NCBI RefSeq assembly: GCF_047495875.1 | Contig: NC_092459.1 | Location: 91,373,560 to 91,437,559 of the forward strand | Source of the DNA: Pithys albifrons albifrons | Lineage: Eukaryota > Chordata > Aves > Passeriformes > Thamnophilidae | Direction: 5' to 3' | Length of the DNA: 64,000 nt | Part shown: piece after piece, positions 48,845 through 63,500 of the stretch | Layout of the letters: every line of letters begins with the position of its first letter | Position numbering within the stretch: position 1 is the stretch's first letter | Made by a program: the position numbers and the translations under genes | The notes under the pieces: generated by a model | Databases searched by the model: none | Seen by the model: the letters and a program-made list of their open reading frames with translations, nothing else | Told to the model about the DNA's origin: nothing

Positions 48845-49245
48845 CACTAGCTCTTGTTCTCATGGGGGAGTTCAACTTACTTGATGTTTGCTAGAAATAC
48901 AGTAAAGAAGTGAGGAAACAGTCTAGGAGGTTCCTGGAGTGTATGGGAGATAACTGTCTGACACAGCTGGTGAGTGAGCCAGCAAGGGAAGGTGCCTTGC
49001 TGGACCTGTTTGTGAACAGAAAAGGACCTGTGAGTGATTTGATGCTTGGAGGCTGACTTGGTCATAGCAATGACAATTCTTCAACAAGTAAGAGATAAGC
49101 AGAACTGCTGCCTTGGACTTGCAGAAGGCAGAGTTTGGCCTATTTAGGAGACTGGTTGTCAGAGTCACTTGGGAGACAGTCCGGAAGGGCAAAGGAATCC
49201 AGGCAGGATGGACATTCTTCAAAAGGGAAATCTTAAAAATACCTG
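48845..49245 (+). mobile_element. CR1 LINE internal fragment, endonuclease end of ORF2
   Basis: Sense-orientation CR1 from the middle of ORF2. It reads MGEFNLLDVC (the endonuclease GDFN motif, D changed to E) before a stop at about 48890, then RRFLECMGDNCLTQLVSEPA and REGALLDLFVNRKGPVSDL. It ends in the segment leading to the RT domain (to about 49240). There is no RT and no 3' end. It is a dead fragment; because CR1 copies normally keep their 3' end, loss of the 3' part points to later deletion or rearrangement. Confidence 0.85.
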
Positions 49246-50540
49246 TTTTTCTTCAAACCATGCAATCTGCTTATTCCTCTGCTGCTGAGTCTTCACATTG
49301 GCTATTATTTCTCTTTGTAAAAAACATGTTAGCTCTGCAAACTTGCTTATTCCCTTGAATGTATGTTTTTCTTGTGTGTGTTCTTGTGCCGTGATTATTG
49401 GGGTATTTTCCCTGTGTATGGAAATAATAGAGAAAGTTGCCCAGGGATTAGTCTGAGAAAAGTAGTTCTCAAGCTTTGACAGGAAACTTCTTGACCTGCT
49501 GGAGGTCAAATTCTACCCAAATTGGTTATTTGAATCCTGAGTTTTACATATAATATCTTTGAATTCAGTGGTTACCCTGTCACGCAGAATGCAGACATGT
49601 GGATGTGACTAGTCAATTTTTTCCCTTTGATGTAAGAGTTCTACTTCTTCAGTACATGGTTATGAACTGTGCTGACAATCCATTTATATAAAAATGTCAA
49701 GTGTTTTACCCCCTTTCTAAACTGGGACACTACAGAATGGGATGCAAAAGTGCTGCTGTCTTAATGGTCTCAGGGTCCCTGTCCAGGCAGATCTTTGGGT
49801 ATGGCACCCTACTGTTGCCATCCATATTTACATAGACAATAGCTAAACTTGCTGGCAGGTGCTTTGCAATTTAGAAGCACCCAGTTGCAAAGTCAGGATT
49901 CTTCACTCTTTTAGACATAATGAGGATGTCTCAAAATTAAAATGGGAAAAGGAAGGCAAATATGAGACCATGTGCCCTGGTGTCATCTTTAATCTATTTG
50001 CATCTAATAGACTGTTTCTACTGAAGCTGATGAAAAAACTGTTTTGCTTAATGGAATACATTTGTCTTAATTATATTCTTGTTTTAATTATGTGTTCTGA
50101 ATCTATTATCACCTACTTCTAGAATCCCCCAAGAGGATAAGATTTTGTAGCGCTGTTAGCTGTAAAAGCAAATAAATGAAAACAAGATTATGTCCCAGGC
50201 AGCTCAGAACTCCAGCAGTGTCATTTGACAAGAGGATAATTTGAGGGAAGCAGGCAACCCCAAGCTTCCCTTCTCCTGCCCAATTTTATTTTATTTTATT
50301 GAAAGATTTAAAAAAGCCTGGAGTTTTGGATTGCACTTGGTGATTATTTTTTGTTAAAAAGTAGTCTTTTACAGTAGCACTGGATGAACTACAGTTTATC
50401 TGCTAAGGTATAGCATAAAACATGCAACTTCTAGTGTCTCACTGAGTTTGTATATTTTTTTAATTTCAACCACTTTCCATTTCTTCTGTCTGTGTGTGAA
50501 CAGTTATATGAAACTTTCTATCTGCATTCTATTGTTCGTA
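49246..50540. other. AT-rich noncoding DNA
   Basis: No gene or repeat recognised. Confidence 0.6.
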
Positions 50541-50544
50541 TCCC

Positions 50545-50730
50545 ATGGTTGCCACCAACTGGTACAGGTCTAATTTTTTATGGCTGTTTTGGCAGAGACT
50601 GTTCAAGAACTGCTGTGTGCCCATACCGTGTGCGCCACAGCTCCTCCAGTGTGACGCTGCCATACGCAGCAAGGTCCATTACCTCAGAAGTGTGAAACCG
50701 CACACGGAAACCAAATGGGTACCAGGTTCA
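50545..50730 (-). other. CpG-bearing block with a 49-codon frame, exon or conserved element
   Basis: This block has several CpG dinucleotides and balanced base use in very AT-rich surroundings. On the minus strand a frame from 50727 to the TAA at 50578 reads protein-like sequence, including EVMDLAAYGSVTLEELWRTR. A plus-strand frame is also open. I do not recognise the product and see no convincing splice acceptor. A terminal exon fragment, a retrocopy remnant or a conserved noncoding element are all possible. Confidence 0.3.
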
Positions 50731-53700
50731 GCATGTGCCTTCCTGTTATTCTACTGCTTTCTGACTTGAGCTTAGAGTGTAAACAGACCTTTGTTTTTGT
50801 TCCTTTTGCATAGCACATGTCTCTGTGGAAGCTTTCTCGATTCAAATAGCTGTAAAGAAGTGAGATTTTTTCTCTTGGTAGTCTTCCACTCTTGAAACCT
50901 GTATGACAATCTCAAGCTCTTTGCTTAGCAAAATTGACTGACCTCAAGTAGGAGTTTTGCTTGAATAAAAGGATACATAGTTGTATTTTTTATTTCTAGT
51001 GAATATTTAAAACATATGTAATTTATTGTCCTGCTATTACACTGTAAAATGAATTTTAATTTTATAAAACTCTCAATCTCAATATCCAACCAAGAATGAA
51101 ACAAAGCAGAAAGTCTTTTTAAAAATAGCATCCTGACAAAAACCAAACCCACAAACTTATTGTGTAACTAGCATTTTTAAAGTAGTTTAAAGTAAAATTA
51201 GGCCAGTGGGCTCATCAAAGGTCTGTTGGGTCATATTTAAACTGCTCCTTTGGAATTATTTGTTAATGGAAAATATTTAAAGTAATGCTTCTACCTACAT
51301 TATTTTTTACCATCTCTGGCTTTGTATTCATTGGTATTGGTGAACTTTGGTAAGAAAAAAACAAGTAGGATGAATTCATACTAAAATACTCAGTGCAAAA
51401 TTGTAGTTAAAAAATTCAGTTTAAAAGCAATTTATGTAATGGTGTAGGGGATTTGCCATCAGTTGAAATCTTGACCTTGGATGCCTTTCTGAAAGATATG
51501 CTTGTCTTAGTCAGATGTTTTAGACTTGCTGGGTCAATTTCTTCTCATTTTATATACTATATCAGCCCAAGTGGTCATAGGTTTCTTTTTTCTGCCTCTT
51601 ATGTGACTGCCATTGACTTTCAGGCAGTGGAGAATGAGAGGCTGTATGTATTTGGATGTCATATGTATAAACTTGCTGCCAAATAATTGAGTAAAATTAG
51701 GGGCAATCAAGATTGTTAAGGGAAGCATTCAGTACCTGTTAAATGAGAGAATGCACAGAGGATGAATTATATCCATGCTAAACCATTATGAGATAGTTCA
51801 TAAAGCAAAAATGATTACTATTTTACATACAATATTCAGTCCCTGTTCTCAAGGCAGGTTCATGGAGTGCTTCCCTACAGGTCTCTTCTGTGTTTGTTGT
51901 GCAGCCACAGGTCTCTGTTAGCATAAACTGGTAGAGGAGTGCCATCTCTGTTCCACACACCAGCTCTGTAGTGGATAGAGGCTTTCCTGCATTTCTTAAC
52001 TGTTACTTTTGTAATGTTTGCATCCTTTTAATGCAGACAATTTGGATGATTCACCAGCAGAACTTTGGAGCTGTCTTGGACCAACCAGTAGTCATGGCAC
52101 GTTGTTTTTCTATATGGAGAAACACAAATGTGGAATGAAAACTCAATCTTGCTAGTCAGATTCACCAGCATTGATGGATAAAGAAGCAAGGGGGAATGTG
52201 GATACCCAGGATTCCATTTCTCCAGACCAAAGCCTGATATTTTGGTCATATTCCCCTGTCTTCCCCCACTCACCTTCTTTTTTTCAGTTCAAAGGAATAC
52301 TCTTTAAAGCATATTGAAGACTGGATTACCAAGAACAGACAAGATTCCTGCCATCAACTTGTCAAGCAAAGGAAATAGAAAGAAGTATTACATTAAGAAA
52401 GGGAAAAATAAATCCAGATTCATCTGCTTCTTCTCAAGCTGGAATGAATTCAGTTATCCTGTGGCAGTTGCAGGCAGAAGCTGCAGATGTATGGAGCATG
52501 TTAAAATTTTCTGGTTTGCATAGTGTACACAGCTTGAACTAACATGACATGGTAGCTTGCTGAATGAAGCAGGACTAGGAAATGTTAACTGCAAAAATAT
52601 CTCTAGGTAGAAGTGGAGCTATTTTATTTTTCATTTGAAAGGGCTTACTGTGGCAGACTTGAGGTAATCCAGGTAGCCAGGAGCACAAGGGCCAATACTT
52701 GGTGCAAAGGTTTTTCTAGTAAAATGTAATTTTCCTACTGCAGGGTCTAGATATGTTAGTATTGCACAAAGAAAAGGCCAAAAAGAATGAATTTTGGAAA
52801 ACCAATTTAGTTTTGATGCCCCTGATTCTTAGAAATAGCTGAGCTGTTGACTGACTTTCTTCTTCCCTTTCTTCACCCTCCAAATTTGGTTTAGTCAAAC
52901 ACATGCCATGAAAAAACTTCTGCTTTGTTAGTCTTACAAAATTAGAAATTTTTTTTATTTCATTATGATGATAAGTAAATATAATTAAAGGTAGAACTAT
53001 ATTCTCCACTGCTGTGTAAATATATTTTCTGATCTTCCCAGCTAATTAAAACCAGAAAGAGAAAGAAAATCAAAGAACAAAAACTTTTTGTCATCCCAGT
53101 TTCCTGCTTTTGGTTACTGATTGAATGGATAGAGGGACATTTTTGGATGTATATATACTTACATTGACAATTTGGGACTATGAGCTCTTAAAAGTAAACC
53201 TCTTCTCAGCCTAGGTTTTTGTTGTTTTGTTTTGTTGAGTTTTTCCCCCCCTCTAAGATAGTTGGAAAATTTTAGGTTTGTACTTTGTCTATGCCTTGTG
53301 TTCTGAAAGTTACATTCAGGTTCCTTGCTTTATCTTTTTTAAATCGTGAGATGGTGAGCTCCGTGAGCCCCTAACCTCAGACTGAGCACCCACCAAACCA
53401 GTAATGACCTTAAAGGCTTTTTCTTTGGGCTACTTCAAGATGAAAAAAAGTGGAAACTGTAGGGCAGGTCCTTAACATTTTTTTTGTGATATCTATGCAA
53501 TAGAATGTTCAGTTGGGTTTTTGTGGGTTTTTTTGCTGTTGTACAAGATTTAAACAGATAGCATGAATAAACATCAACTGAGGTGTCAAAACTAGTTGAA
53601 TTGATTTCTCTTCCCCAAGCAGCCTGCATTGCATGTGAGAAGTCCTGAAAGCTGTAAAGGGTTCTACTTTTAAGAGATTTAATGAAATGCAGTTCTAGTT

Positions 53701-54200
53701 CAGCATTGTTTTATTGTAAATGTCTCTCAGTAAATAAAATATATTTCATAATCTCTGCTCTTAAAGGTTTTCTCATGCTTCTCCCTTTGTTGGTGTTGAT
53801 AACTTTTGCCAAATATCTGGAAAGCTAAAAAAAATGTGTCCAGGAAACACTGGAGAAAATTTGATAACAACTGTAGCTTTTCATAAGCATAAATAACAGC
53901 TAATTTAAATATTCCTCACTGTTAAATTGCCATTCTTACACCTGGTATTTTTGGAGACTGAGTATAAAAATGGGTTGTCTGTCAGTCATTTGTGACTCCT
54001 TACCCTTATTTTGGAGCAACTAATGGGGCAAGAAAAGACATTATAGCTGATGCCCCTGGGAACAAGAATTACAAGAGAAAACACTATGCCTTTGGGGAGT
54101 ACAAGGTTTCTGTTGCAGTCTCTGCTGTAATTGACTGCAATTGAGAAATGCCATATGTGAACATCAAAATCCATAAGTTTAGGTCAGTCGCTACATTCCT

Positions 54201-54213
54201 CCCCCCCCCCCCC
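54201..54213 (+). repeat. Poly-C run
   Basis: Thirteen C in a row. A simple repeat and a likely sequencing or assembly weak point. Confidence 0.9.
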
Positions 54214-57200
54214 TTTTTATCCTAGATCTAAATTTTTCAGACATCTTTAAGGTCTGAGTTAATATTTTGCTACTTAGAGTGCAATCCATGACACTGAAAA
54301 CAGTCTTCCTTCAATTACAAATCCTGTGGGAAAGAGGCAATTTAATCTCATGGGGTAGACTGCTGGTAGCCCCTTGGGCAGAAATCTGTGTGTTAGTGGA
54401 AGGCAGTCCATGCTAGAAGAGTTTGTACTGGTAAACATTGCTGCTTTTTTTTTTTTTTAATCAGCTCATTTTTTGACTCCCCTGCTTATTGAGATGTCTT
54501 TCTGAAAACTACTGCATTCAAATGGAGTAAGTTGCAAGAATATTTGTAATGATTCCCTCTGAGCCATTGCTCGGCATGGGCAGCAAGAGCTATTTTTATT
54601 AATATGGGAGCAGCTACTCATACCTCTACACAAATGTTTTTACCAAGTCCTATACAGCCCCTTATACTGCAGTAAAGGTTTGTGGTTTAAATCTCTTAGA
54701 GGATGCTTATGTATAACAAGACTGAAGTTCCCCTTATGTGAATGCTGTTAGTGGCCAGACAGATTGTTCAAATTTTTATTGTAAGGTTGAAGTACAACAA
54801 AGTGCTATTTGGCAAAGATGGTAGTTAAGAAAAGGGTTTATAAAGTGTTATGTAATCCATTCAGAAGCAGTGTTTCCTTAACTGTCTTCTCTAGATCTTG
54901 GAGTAAGATTGTTTAAAAAACTTAGAAGCCTCATGCTACACAAGCATGACTTCTTTAGTTAAATTAATGAGCTGTTGAACCCAGCTCCTACTCTATTTCA
55001 CTAGACAATCTAGAACACAACCTCCCATTCCTTTTTGTTCTAAATTAGTCCAAATGAGTTTTCTCTCCAACAGAATAAAAACAGTGCTCAGGAGTAAACT
55101 TTAGATTGTCTGTTACCTTATGGAAGGACTTCTCAAGAGAAAAAAATCCCAAACTATACCTGGATCTCCTAAAACTTGCTACAAATGGGTGTCCCTCTGA
55201 TTTCACCAAATGTGATCCTTATTTTTCTTTATAACATAGGAGAATCAGATTTCCTTAAAGATGGAAAAAGTCTATTCTGATAGTAAATGCAGAGAAAGTC
55301 AATATAATATATTTGAAGCTCATTGTGCCCCAGAAATGTAACTGCAAAACCAAGATAGTGTAAACTTGATTTCTAGTTGCAACTGGGATACCGTCTCAAG
55401 CTGTGTGACCATCTCTGATCTTGGGTGATAAAATTCAACTCTTACCCATTTCCTGCCTTCTAACTGGCTTGTATACATTAGCCTTGTACCCAAGATTAAA
55501 ATGTACAAAAGGGAATGAAACAGTTTTAAGCAAAGGTTGCAAAATACGTGAAAAAGCATTAAATCTGGTTTAATCTATGTGGCCTCCATTTGCTTAATGT
55601 TTTCTTTCTGTCTTCTTTCACCCTCTCTCACTTTTTTTACCAACTGTATCAGCAAAAGAAGTGTAAAGCTGAGATGGAGCCTGGAGATTCTCCCTTGCAC
55701 TGTTACAGTTTCCTCTGAAGAAGGAGAGTTGTCCTGAGATTTCTACAGTTGATCTCCTGGGTATATATCAGTCTGCCCTTTGAATTAAATGCCAGGTGAA
55801 CTTAGAGCTCAGAAATTCAGGAGCAGGATCCCTTTGTCTGTTAGGGCCAGGAACAGTGATCTGAGCCAAAAAGCAGTGCAGTTCTGTTGCACTACATCCT
55901 TGATCTCAACTGAGCTTGCCTTTTTTTGGCTGTACCTATTTACTTTTTGTCTTGCATCCTTATTGGAAATGAATGGCAGATGCAGCTTGGACAGCACCAC
56001 TAAATACTACTGTAATTCTGGATGATCTCAAAGATTTTGTTAGAAGCATCAGACTGAGAAACTAAAGAAACAGGAAAGTCACATATGCCAGTGGTGGTTG
56101 TGTAAGTGTTTCAAGTGGATGTATCCATACAGTGGTCTCAGTGCCTATGTAAGAAGTAAGGCAGCCTAACCTTTGACTGCAGACCTGTCTATTGACAAGT
56201 GCCAGCTGGTTGAAAATGCCGTTTTCATTATATATTCTCAAGTTTGGTTTTTTTTTGGTTGTTCTGTGAACATATTTACAGCATATTTGTCCTAGGATGC
56301 ATGCTACTGGGTTTTAAAACAACACATCATTACAACCAACTTATTTTGCTGAAAATGGCTTTTTTCCTAAAGTTCCTATGTCTGTGAAAATCAACTTTTT
56401 AAGGTGGTTTAATTGGCCTCCTGTCACACTAGATTTTACTCTAGGATTGCTAATTTGGCAATTGGGGGTTCATTTGGATTGTCACTTGTAAAAATGAGAG
56501 ACAAATGAGGCCTTTGAGTCTATTCCAATTTTAATTTTTGTATGAGTGCCTCAAAAGCCCATAACAGCCAATTCCCATCTCAAGTTTTCTATTCAACAAA
56601 ATATTTCTAACATTCTATGTACCCACTTATCAGCTATATGTTGTGAAATAAGGTACAGCTTTACTATTTTTGCTAGGTAAGTAATTACCATATCAGAATA
56701 TTAACACTCTAAGATATTATACAGTGATAAAAAGGATAGTAAAAAATGTATATAGATTTTCATTTAAAATGTTTCACGAGAGGTCTTGGCAGCTTGTTAG
56801 ACTCTCATAGCAACAGCAGTGAGAGAGAGCATTTGGCTCTAACAGCAATATGATCTCATTACATAGGACAGGAATATAGAGTGAAGAGACAAAACATTCT
56901 GTACTACTTTTAAGTTCCATTTGAATCTGTGACATATATTTAAACTTATCTTCACAGCATCCTGGTTTGTGTTGAATGTCAACAGTAACATCTGATTTGA
57001 ACGGATCCCTGGTGAACAGAATAGCTTCTTGGTGTTCTTTTGCTTCCTGTTTGATAGTGTAAGGTTTTCACATTTCTTTTGATACTTTCCTCTTGCTGAC
57101 TTTTTGCATTAATATCTGACAGAGATGAGTTTCATCTAAAACCTGCATGTGCAGAGCCACGTGTTCAAGCTGCCAGAGTTCAGATGGCATTTCAACTGAA

Positions 57201-57501
57201 CCTGTCTTTAGAGTTTTAATCCTGTGTGCTTGGAAAAGAAAAAAAAAGGTCAGTAGGAATCCACAAGTAGTACACTCTAAAACTGCTATTGATTTCTGTT
57301 AGTAATTTGATTTTCCTGTTTTTCTGTTACCTTAAGTCACTTCTAGACAATTCATACACAGTCAGTGCAGTTATTCTAATTCTGTAGCATATTTTGTGAT
57401 AGTGACAGATGAAAACTCTGAGACATCATACCCAAAGCCCATCAAGCACCTAAGTGGTGCTCTAATAGCTCAAAGAACTCAAAGGCAACTGATTTCCCTA
57501 G

Positions 57502-57529
57502 CTGGGGATTCCCCAGGCGCGGGGGAATC
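57502..57529 (+). promoter_or_regulatory. kappaB-like palindrome and hairpin
   Basis: GGGGATTCCCC (57504-57514) fits the NF-kappaB consensus GGGRNNYYCC. The same stretch forms a hairpin: GATTCCCC (57507-57514) pairs with GGGGAATC (57522-57529) around a CpG-containing 7-base loop. Binding or function is not shown. Confidence 0.3.
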
Positions 57530-60500
57530 TGCAGCTGGTGCTGCCTCTGCATAGCTGCTTTCTCTGTGCACACCATGCTGCAGCTGCTCACAGGGAGCCT
57601 GTCAGGACCAGCCACCAGGCATGAAAGCTGGGGCAGCTTTGTGGCTGCCTTGACACTCACCAGGAGCTGTGCCTTTTTGTAGCCTGCTTGAATCCCAAAT
57701 GTATTGAAACCCTGCTTTAAAAACAGAAAAGGGAAAAAAAATCCTCCCTCCACAAATTTTTGACTGCAGTGATCCACAGGTGGTTTGGATTACTTGTGTA
57801 TAATCTGAACTGTTTGAGTTATATAAAAAATATCTCCCTCTCATGCTCTACTGCATAAGCCCAACATAAAAGCTTAGATTTTCAGAAGGACTTAGAATGT
57901 TAGGCACACAAATCCCATCGAATTTTAGTGGAATTTAGGGTCTTATTTGGTCTCTCTTGAAAAATTAATTCTAAGTCTGTGCAGGATTAGGGAAAACTCC
58001 CAATGTGAAAAAACTTTTTCCCAATAATGCACACTTTTTCCTGAAGCTTCTAGCAACTGTTACAGAGTTCAAAATATCACTTTATGCCTGAGGAGCCTGG
58101 CAGAAATCCTTTAAAGTTCTCAGTTCAGTAGGCTGCATACTGGTCTAATTCATAGCAGCAATTCCTATTGCCCTATGAAACTTTGGATTCTCCTTTCATT
58201 TAAGTTAATAGAATTTATATACCTATATTAAGAGTTGCTTGAGGCAAAGAATATATTAGATAAAGGCTACAACATGGGTTTTCTTATATTTTTTAATAGT
58301 AAATTAGGTGTTTTCTGGTGTTGTTTTAATTGATATGCTATCAAATATATGCTTTTCTTAAAACGTGAACATCCTCCCTGTTTGTGGCAATGTTTCAGAC
58401 TTTCAAAATCCCAGGAGTTTCAATAGCTGTCTTAAGTAATATTGCCAATATTTCTTCATCCTAAGACTGTTACCCCACCCAACACAACTGTCAGATGTTC
58501 TGCCCTACAGAGTCTGCCTTTCAGTCCCTGCAACTGCATCTGGTCTGCCCTACCTTTTCCTTTCAAGACAGGGCAGTTCCCAGGTAGTGTTTAGTATTGT
58601 CAAAGTCTGTTGCCAGGTATCTCTCATCTGCAGGGGTTCTGTTAAGATACTACTTCAGTTTTATGTTCCTCTTAGCCATTCTCTATGAGCTTGCAGCTCT
58701 TCGTCTGCTCCTCTCCTAGCTGAGCTAGCTCTATCCCCATCTCCTAGAGGAGGAATCTCCCAGTGCTGTTTGGCTTCCAAATTATTTACCCTGAAACATC
58801 CTTGCAGGAATGGAAAGAAGCAAAGGTCATGTTAACAGCCCCATGCTAAAGGTCAGCAATACCATGGTAACAGTGAAAATCCATCCAGCTGCCTGCAGAA
58901 AAGTTGAACCCCTTACGAAAAGGAAATAACCCAAATAAACAGGGAGGTAGGTGAAAAGCAATCTTAGCCCTGAGCCACACGTCAAAGTGGAAATGTAACA
59001 TTTGTGAGCTCGTTGGGTATTTCCTATGCCTAAGTTTGAGCACAAAATAAAAGCTGCAGCAAATATTCTGAAAAATAAGTGCCTTGTAAATGTTCTGACT
59101 CTCAACCTGAGGCTTTCTTTTTACTGCAAGCGTGTATTGCAGCCAAGTGTTGTTTAGTATCCTTCCTGTGCCTTAAAGTGTGACTTTTATGGGTGACGTT
59201 ATGTTTATGGGTCTTTGTTCATCCTCGGCCTCGTGTACCCCACTGCTGCTTCCTCCGAGACTTTGCCGCCACACCGCAGGGTGTTAATTTCCTGTTTTGA
59301 GTCTGTCACAGACAAATTCAGAGCCTCGATTAAAACACAAAACACAGATACATGCTGCTGACAAAAGCACTAATAAAACTCTAAAGTTTAAAGGTGGCCC
59401 TGGTGTTTCCTCACTGAGCAGCATGGGGACCTTTCACCTCTTGGAGACATGCTGTTTGCAAAGGTTTCTTTTCTTTTTAATTAGGACTCGCCTGAATGAC
59501 TCTTAGCAAACTGCTCTAGCATTTGCTGTGTTTGGTTTATGGATGTATTGACTGTAAAACACGCACAGCTTACTTGACCTTTTTAAAAAAAAAAAAAGCA
59601 AAACCAGACTTATGAAACTTACAGGAACTGCAAAGCAAAAAATAAGGCTTAAACAGAAAGTGTGTTGCTTATGGTGATGGGTCTGGTATGTATGGTCTCT
59701 GCAAGACACATGCATAGGCTCTACATTTCCTGACCTCTTATTTTGGTCACCGAGCAGAAGGGGGTGGGGAGGAAAAACAATCTTTTTCTTGGTTTAGTGT
59801 AAATCCTTCCTTTTGCACTCACATTCATTAGTGAAAAACTTACAAAAGTTATCACCTAGTCATAAACTTCGACAGGGTTTTGCCTCCCTTATGAGCACGA
59901 TGTTTCAGCACGCTCATTTTAGACCATCCTCTAGAGTCACAGATCTAACAAGAAAAAAACTTCTCCAATTTAGCCAATGCATGTTTTTTCTGCTCTTCAG
60001 TTCAGTGTGTTGTTCCTAGCATCATTGTAAAAGCCTTTCTCTGTGTGTAAATACTGCACACATGTTTACAGGAGTGCATTTTAAACTTGGATTTGTTCTA
60101 ATGAAGGCCTTGATATTTTGATACAGTGTTGGTACCTATTTTTTCCATTTCCAGTAAAATACTACTTATTTCTGTGTCCTAATTAACATTTAGAAGTATA
60201 TTTGACAGCTTAAGTTTCTTACCTAGTCTTTCTGATGTATGGCTACTAGTTTGCATATCTGATACAGCTACTGAGATTGCAACATACCTCAAGAGAACTC
60301 CCTCAGAAGCAAGAGGGAAATTCTAGTTTCTCCATTGTTTTAGAGACCTCCCTTGCAATACACCTGCAGTTTAACTAAACTTTGGCTAATTATATTTGGA
60401 GAACCAATCCTGTAGCCTGGTTGCTTGCAGATATGGCTGTGCACCTCTCCCTTGCATCAAAGGAAGTACCAGCTGTGGGCTCTTCATAGCCTTCAGACAG

Positions 60501-63500
60501 AAATGTTGTTTAAAGTCTTGTAGCATCTGCCTCTGAACAACCCTCACTGGCTATCTTTAAGACTGACACAGCTTCTTTCCTCCTTGTCCTTCAGCATCCT
60601 ATGTTTGAGCTTACCTGAATGACTTTCCTCTCATCTCTCCTGTATACCCCCCTTCAGTGTGCCCTCAAAATCAAGTCCCACAGTGTCTGCAAGGATGACT
60701 TCAGGCCTGTTGCACGGAGAAGGCATCTGGCCAGGGTAACTCTCACAGATGCTGGGTGGGGTGAGAGTTCATGTGCTGCAGATGCTGCGTGTCACCTTCT
60801 GCACTTTACTCTGGTGTTGGATGAAGTTAGCTTCAACCTGTACATTTCCTTTGCTTTTCTGCTGCAATATTTCTTACAGCTCAGGTTCATAGCCTCATGC
60901 TGTGCCTATGGGTTTCTGGACCCTCTGCATACACTGCCTTAATGTAGAAGGCAGAAACTGCACCTGCAACTTACTACTCCCTGTGACCTTCCCTGTCAGG
61001 CCATCATACTTAGCTGGGGGCAGCAGGAAAGGTGGTCTGGGGTCACACTTCAGTGGCTGAGAGAGTGACATTGCATACCTCTAAAGAAACCTTGCCAGGC
61101 CCTATGGAGCAAGGCCAAATATATATATTTTTTTAGGCAGTGGCCTGGGCCAAGTAAACTGTTGCAGACTTCGAGTGGATCTGACTGAATCTTAATCTAT
61201 TCTATTTGAGCTGTTTTACTTCATCTTCTCTTTACTTTTCTATCAGCTATGCTTTGTCTCCAAGACTTAATCTTCATTTCTCTCCAGTTTGCTTTTCTCT
61301 TTGGTGGCTATTTCCACATCTCTTCATATACCTTATGTTGTTCTATCTAAATCTCCACTGAGGAGGGAATATAAAACCAAAATAACCAAAACACTACTAA
61401 GAGCTGTCGTGGTGTCTGTTGTTTCTGTGAACTGTTGCTGTCCCAGACTGCCTTTCTGTCTTATCTGTTTAGATGTCATTGTGAACAATCCACAGATAGG
61501 AAACTGCTCTTGCAGATTTCCTCAGAACAGGTGGATTTTTGAGGTAATAAATGTGATTATTCATTCCACATAAGAAGCTGGTATATTTCATATAGGGGGC
61601 TAAGAACACACTATTTCTTACAGGGCTTCAGCCTTAGTTGTTGAAACAAGCTCTAAAATTCAAGTTCCAACTAAGAAAATTTTGGCTTACAAGTAAGCAT
61701 AAAGCTTTGCTTGAGTGCAGACAAACCTTTGGTGCTGCTAGCTTTCTATAAAAAAGGCACCTCAAAAGATGGCATAATCAGGTATGTAGGACTTTCCTTT
61801 GTATTGAGAGTGTATCCAAGATAAAATGAGATATGATGACTCTGTGCTCCTAAGGAGTAACTGGAAGGGGTAGGGTGTGAAAAGCTACTACAAAACTTCT
61901 GGCTAAGTTAGAGCATTCATGAGGCTTTCTTAACTCTCCCTGAAACTGGATTCAGTGCATTTTAAAACACTCATTTCTTTACAGGAGTCCATTTCTGCTT
62001 TCAGAATGTATCATTGTTCCTTGCTATGGCTGAGTTGGCCTAAGGATTGGTAGGAGAATTAAGCTGTAAGTCTTCTGAGGCAGCAACTCTTTGTTTGACT
62101 CTGCACTATATAAACATCAATATGGGTGGCAGCCCATAAATGAGATCTAGGCATGCCTGCTACATGTATGACACAAGTGCTAGATGAGTGTTCTGCATTG
62201 TTCAGTCCTTTTCTGCTCTGAAATTGTACATTCTGCATTGGTCATGCCTTCAAAGTTTCATCTATGGGAAACAGTACTTCATCATGATAAGCTTCTTTAT
62301 TTTTATTTATTTTTTAGTCTTTTAGAGCTGGATATTAGCCATGTGATAGCAGCCACTATATAGCTGGGATGAGCTGCACAAGAATGAGAAACGTGATTCA
62401 TGTTTCAAATGAGTTATATGTGATGCCTTCCATATGCAGGATATATATCCTTCTCTCTGCATTGTGAGTAAGACGCAGATCTCATGCAAGTCATGGGTTC
62501 TGTTTTTTTTTGCAAAACATCTGTGACTTCTGACCTTTCCAGGCTTGTGTGCATATGAGTGAGAGCACTGGTGTGCTCACAAACTGTGGAAAAAACTTCA
62601 CAGAGAATAACAGAGTAAATCTTGGAATGCATGAGAAAAGCTAATGGAGAGCTGGAGGCCAGTGGCAACACTGAGTGGCACAAAAGGCCAGACCAATTTC
62701 CCAAGGCATTGAGTTGTTTTAGCTAGACCAACTGCAACGGAGACACTGTCAGGGTTTCTCAATTTTCTGAGTTATGCAGCTGCTGTTCCTAAAGTTATTC
62801 AAATGTGAGAATGATATGAAAGCACAGCGCTGAGGCTGTTCCAAACTATTTTATGTTAAAATCATACCTAGCACAAGCTTTGTTTGCAGTGCATGCACTG
62901 TTGAGTAATCCATGGAACAGACTCATGAGTGCTGGCTGTCAGTGTGAGAGAGACAGGATGAAGCAACACCATTCAAATCCTTCAGTTTTACTTTGAATAG
63001 TGGGACATTAACAAATTCCGTAAATCTCAAATGTGTTTATCTGTTCGGATCTCATTTTATCTTGGACCCTTGCCTTGCTTGTCTCCTGGCTACTCAGGGC
63101 TGTGCATTTCCCCTTGTCCAAGACTGCACATTCTTTCTCTTTGAATGCCTTCCCTGCCTTACTGTTTTTTTCTAAAATCTCTCTCTGATTTTGTTCACTT
63201 CTGTTTCTGCTTTCCCCTCACTTCTTTGTGACCAAGCCCAACCACCTCTTTTACAGCTAGCATTTATGCTTCTATTTATAGCATGTTCCTGTATCTGGTG
63301 GTCATTCTTGCCTTCCTACTAAATTATTTCCTGATATTGTCCTTTCCCTACCTCCCCCAAAGTTTCCAGTATGGGCCTGTTGAAGGGAAGCTGCTATCAT
63401 TCTTCCAGTTTGAAAAAAGTGAATGGAGAAGAACCACACTAAACAAACCACATGTCTTGAGATGCACCAAACTCCCTGGAAAAAGGAAGTGTCTTCTGTG

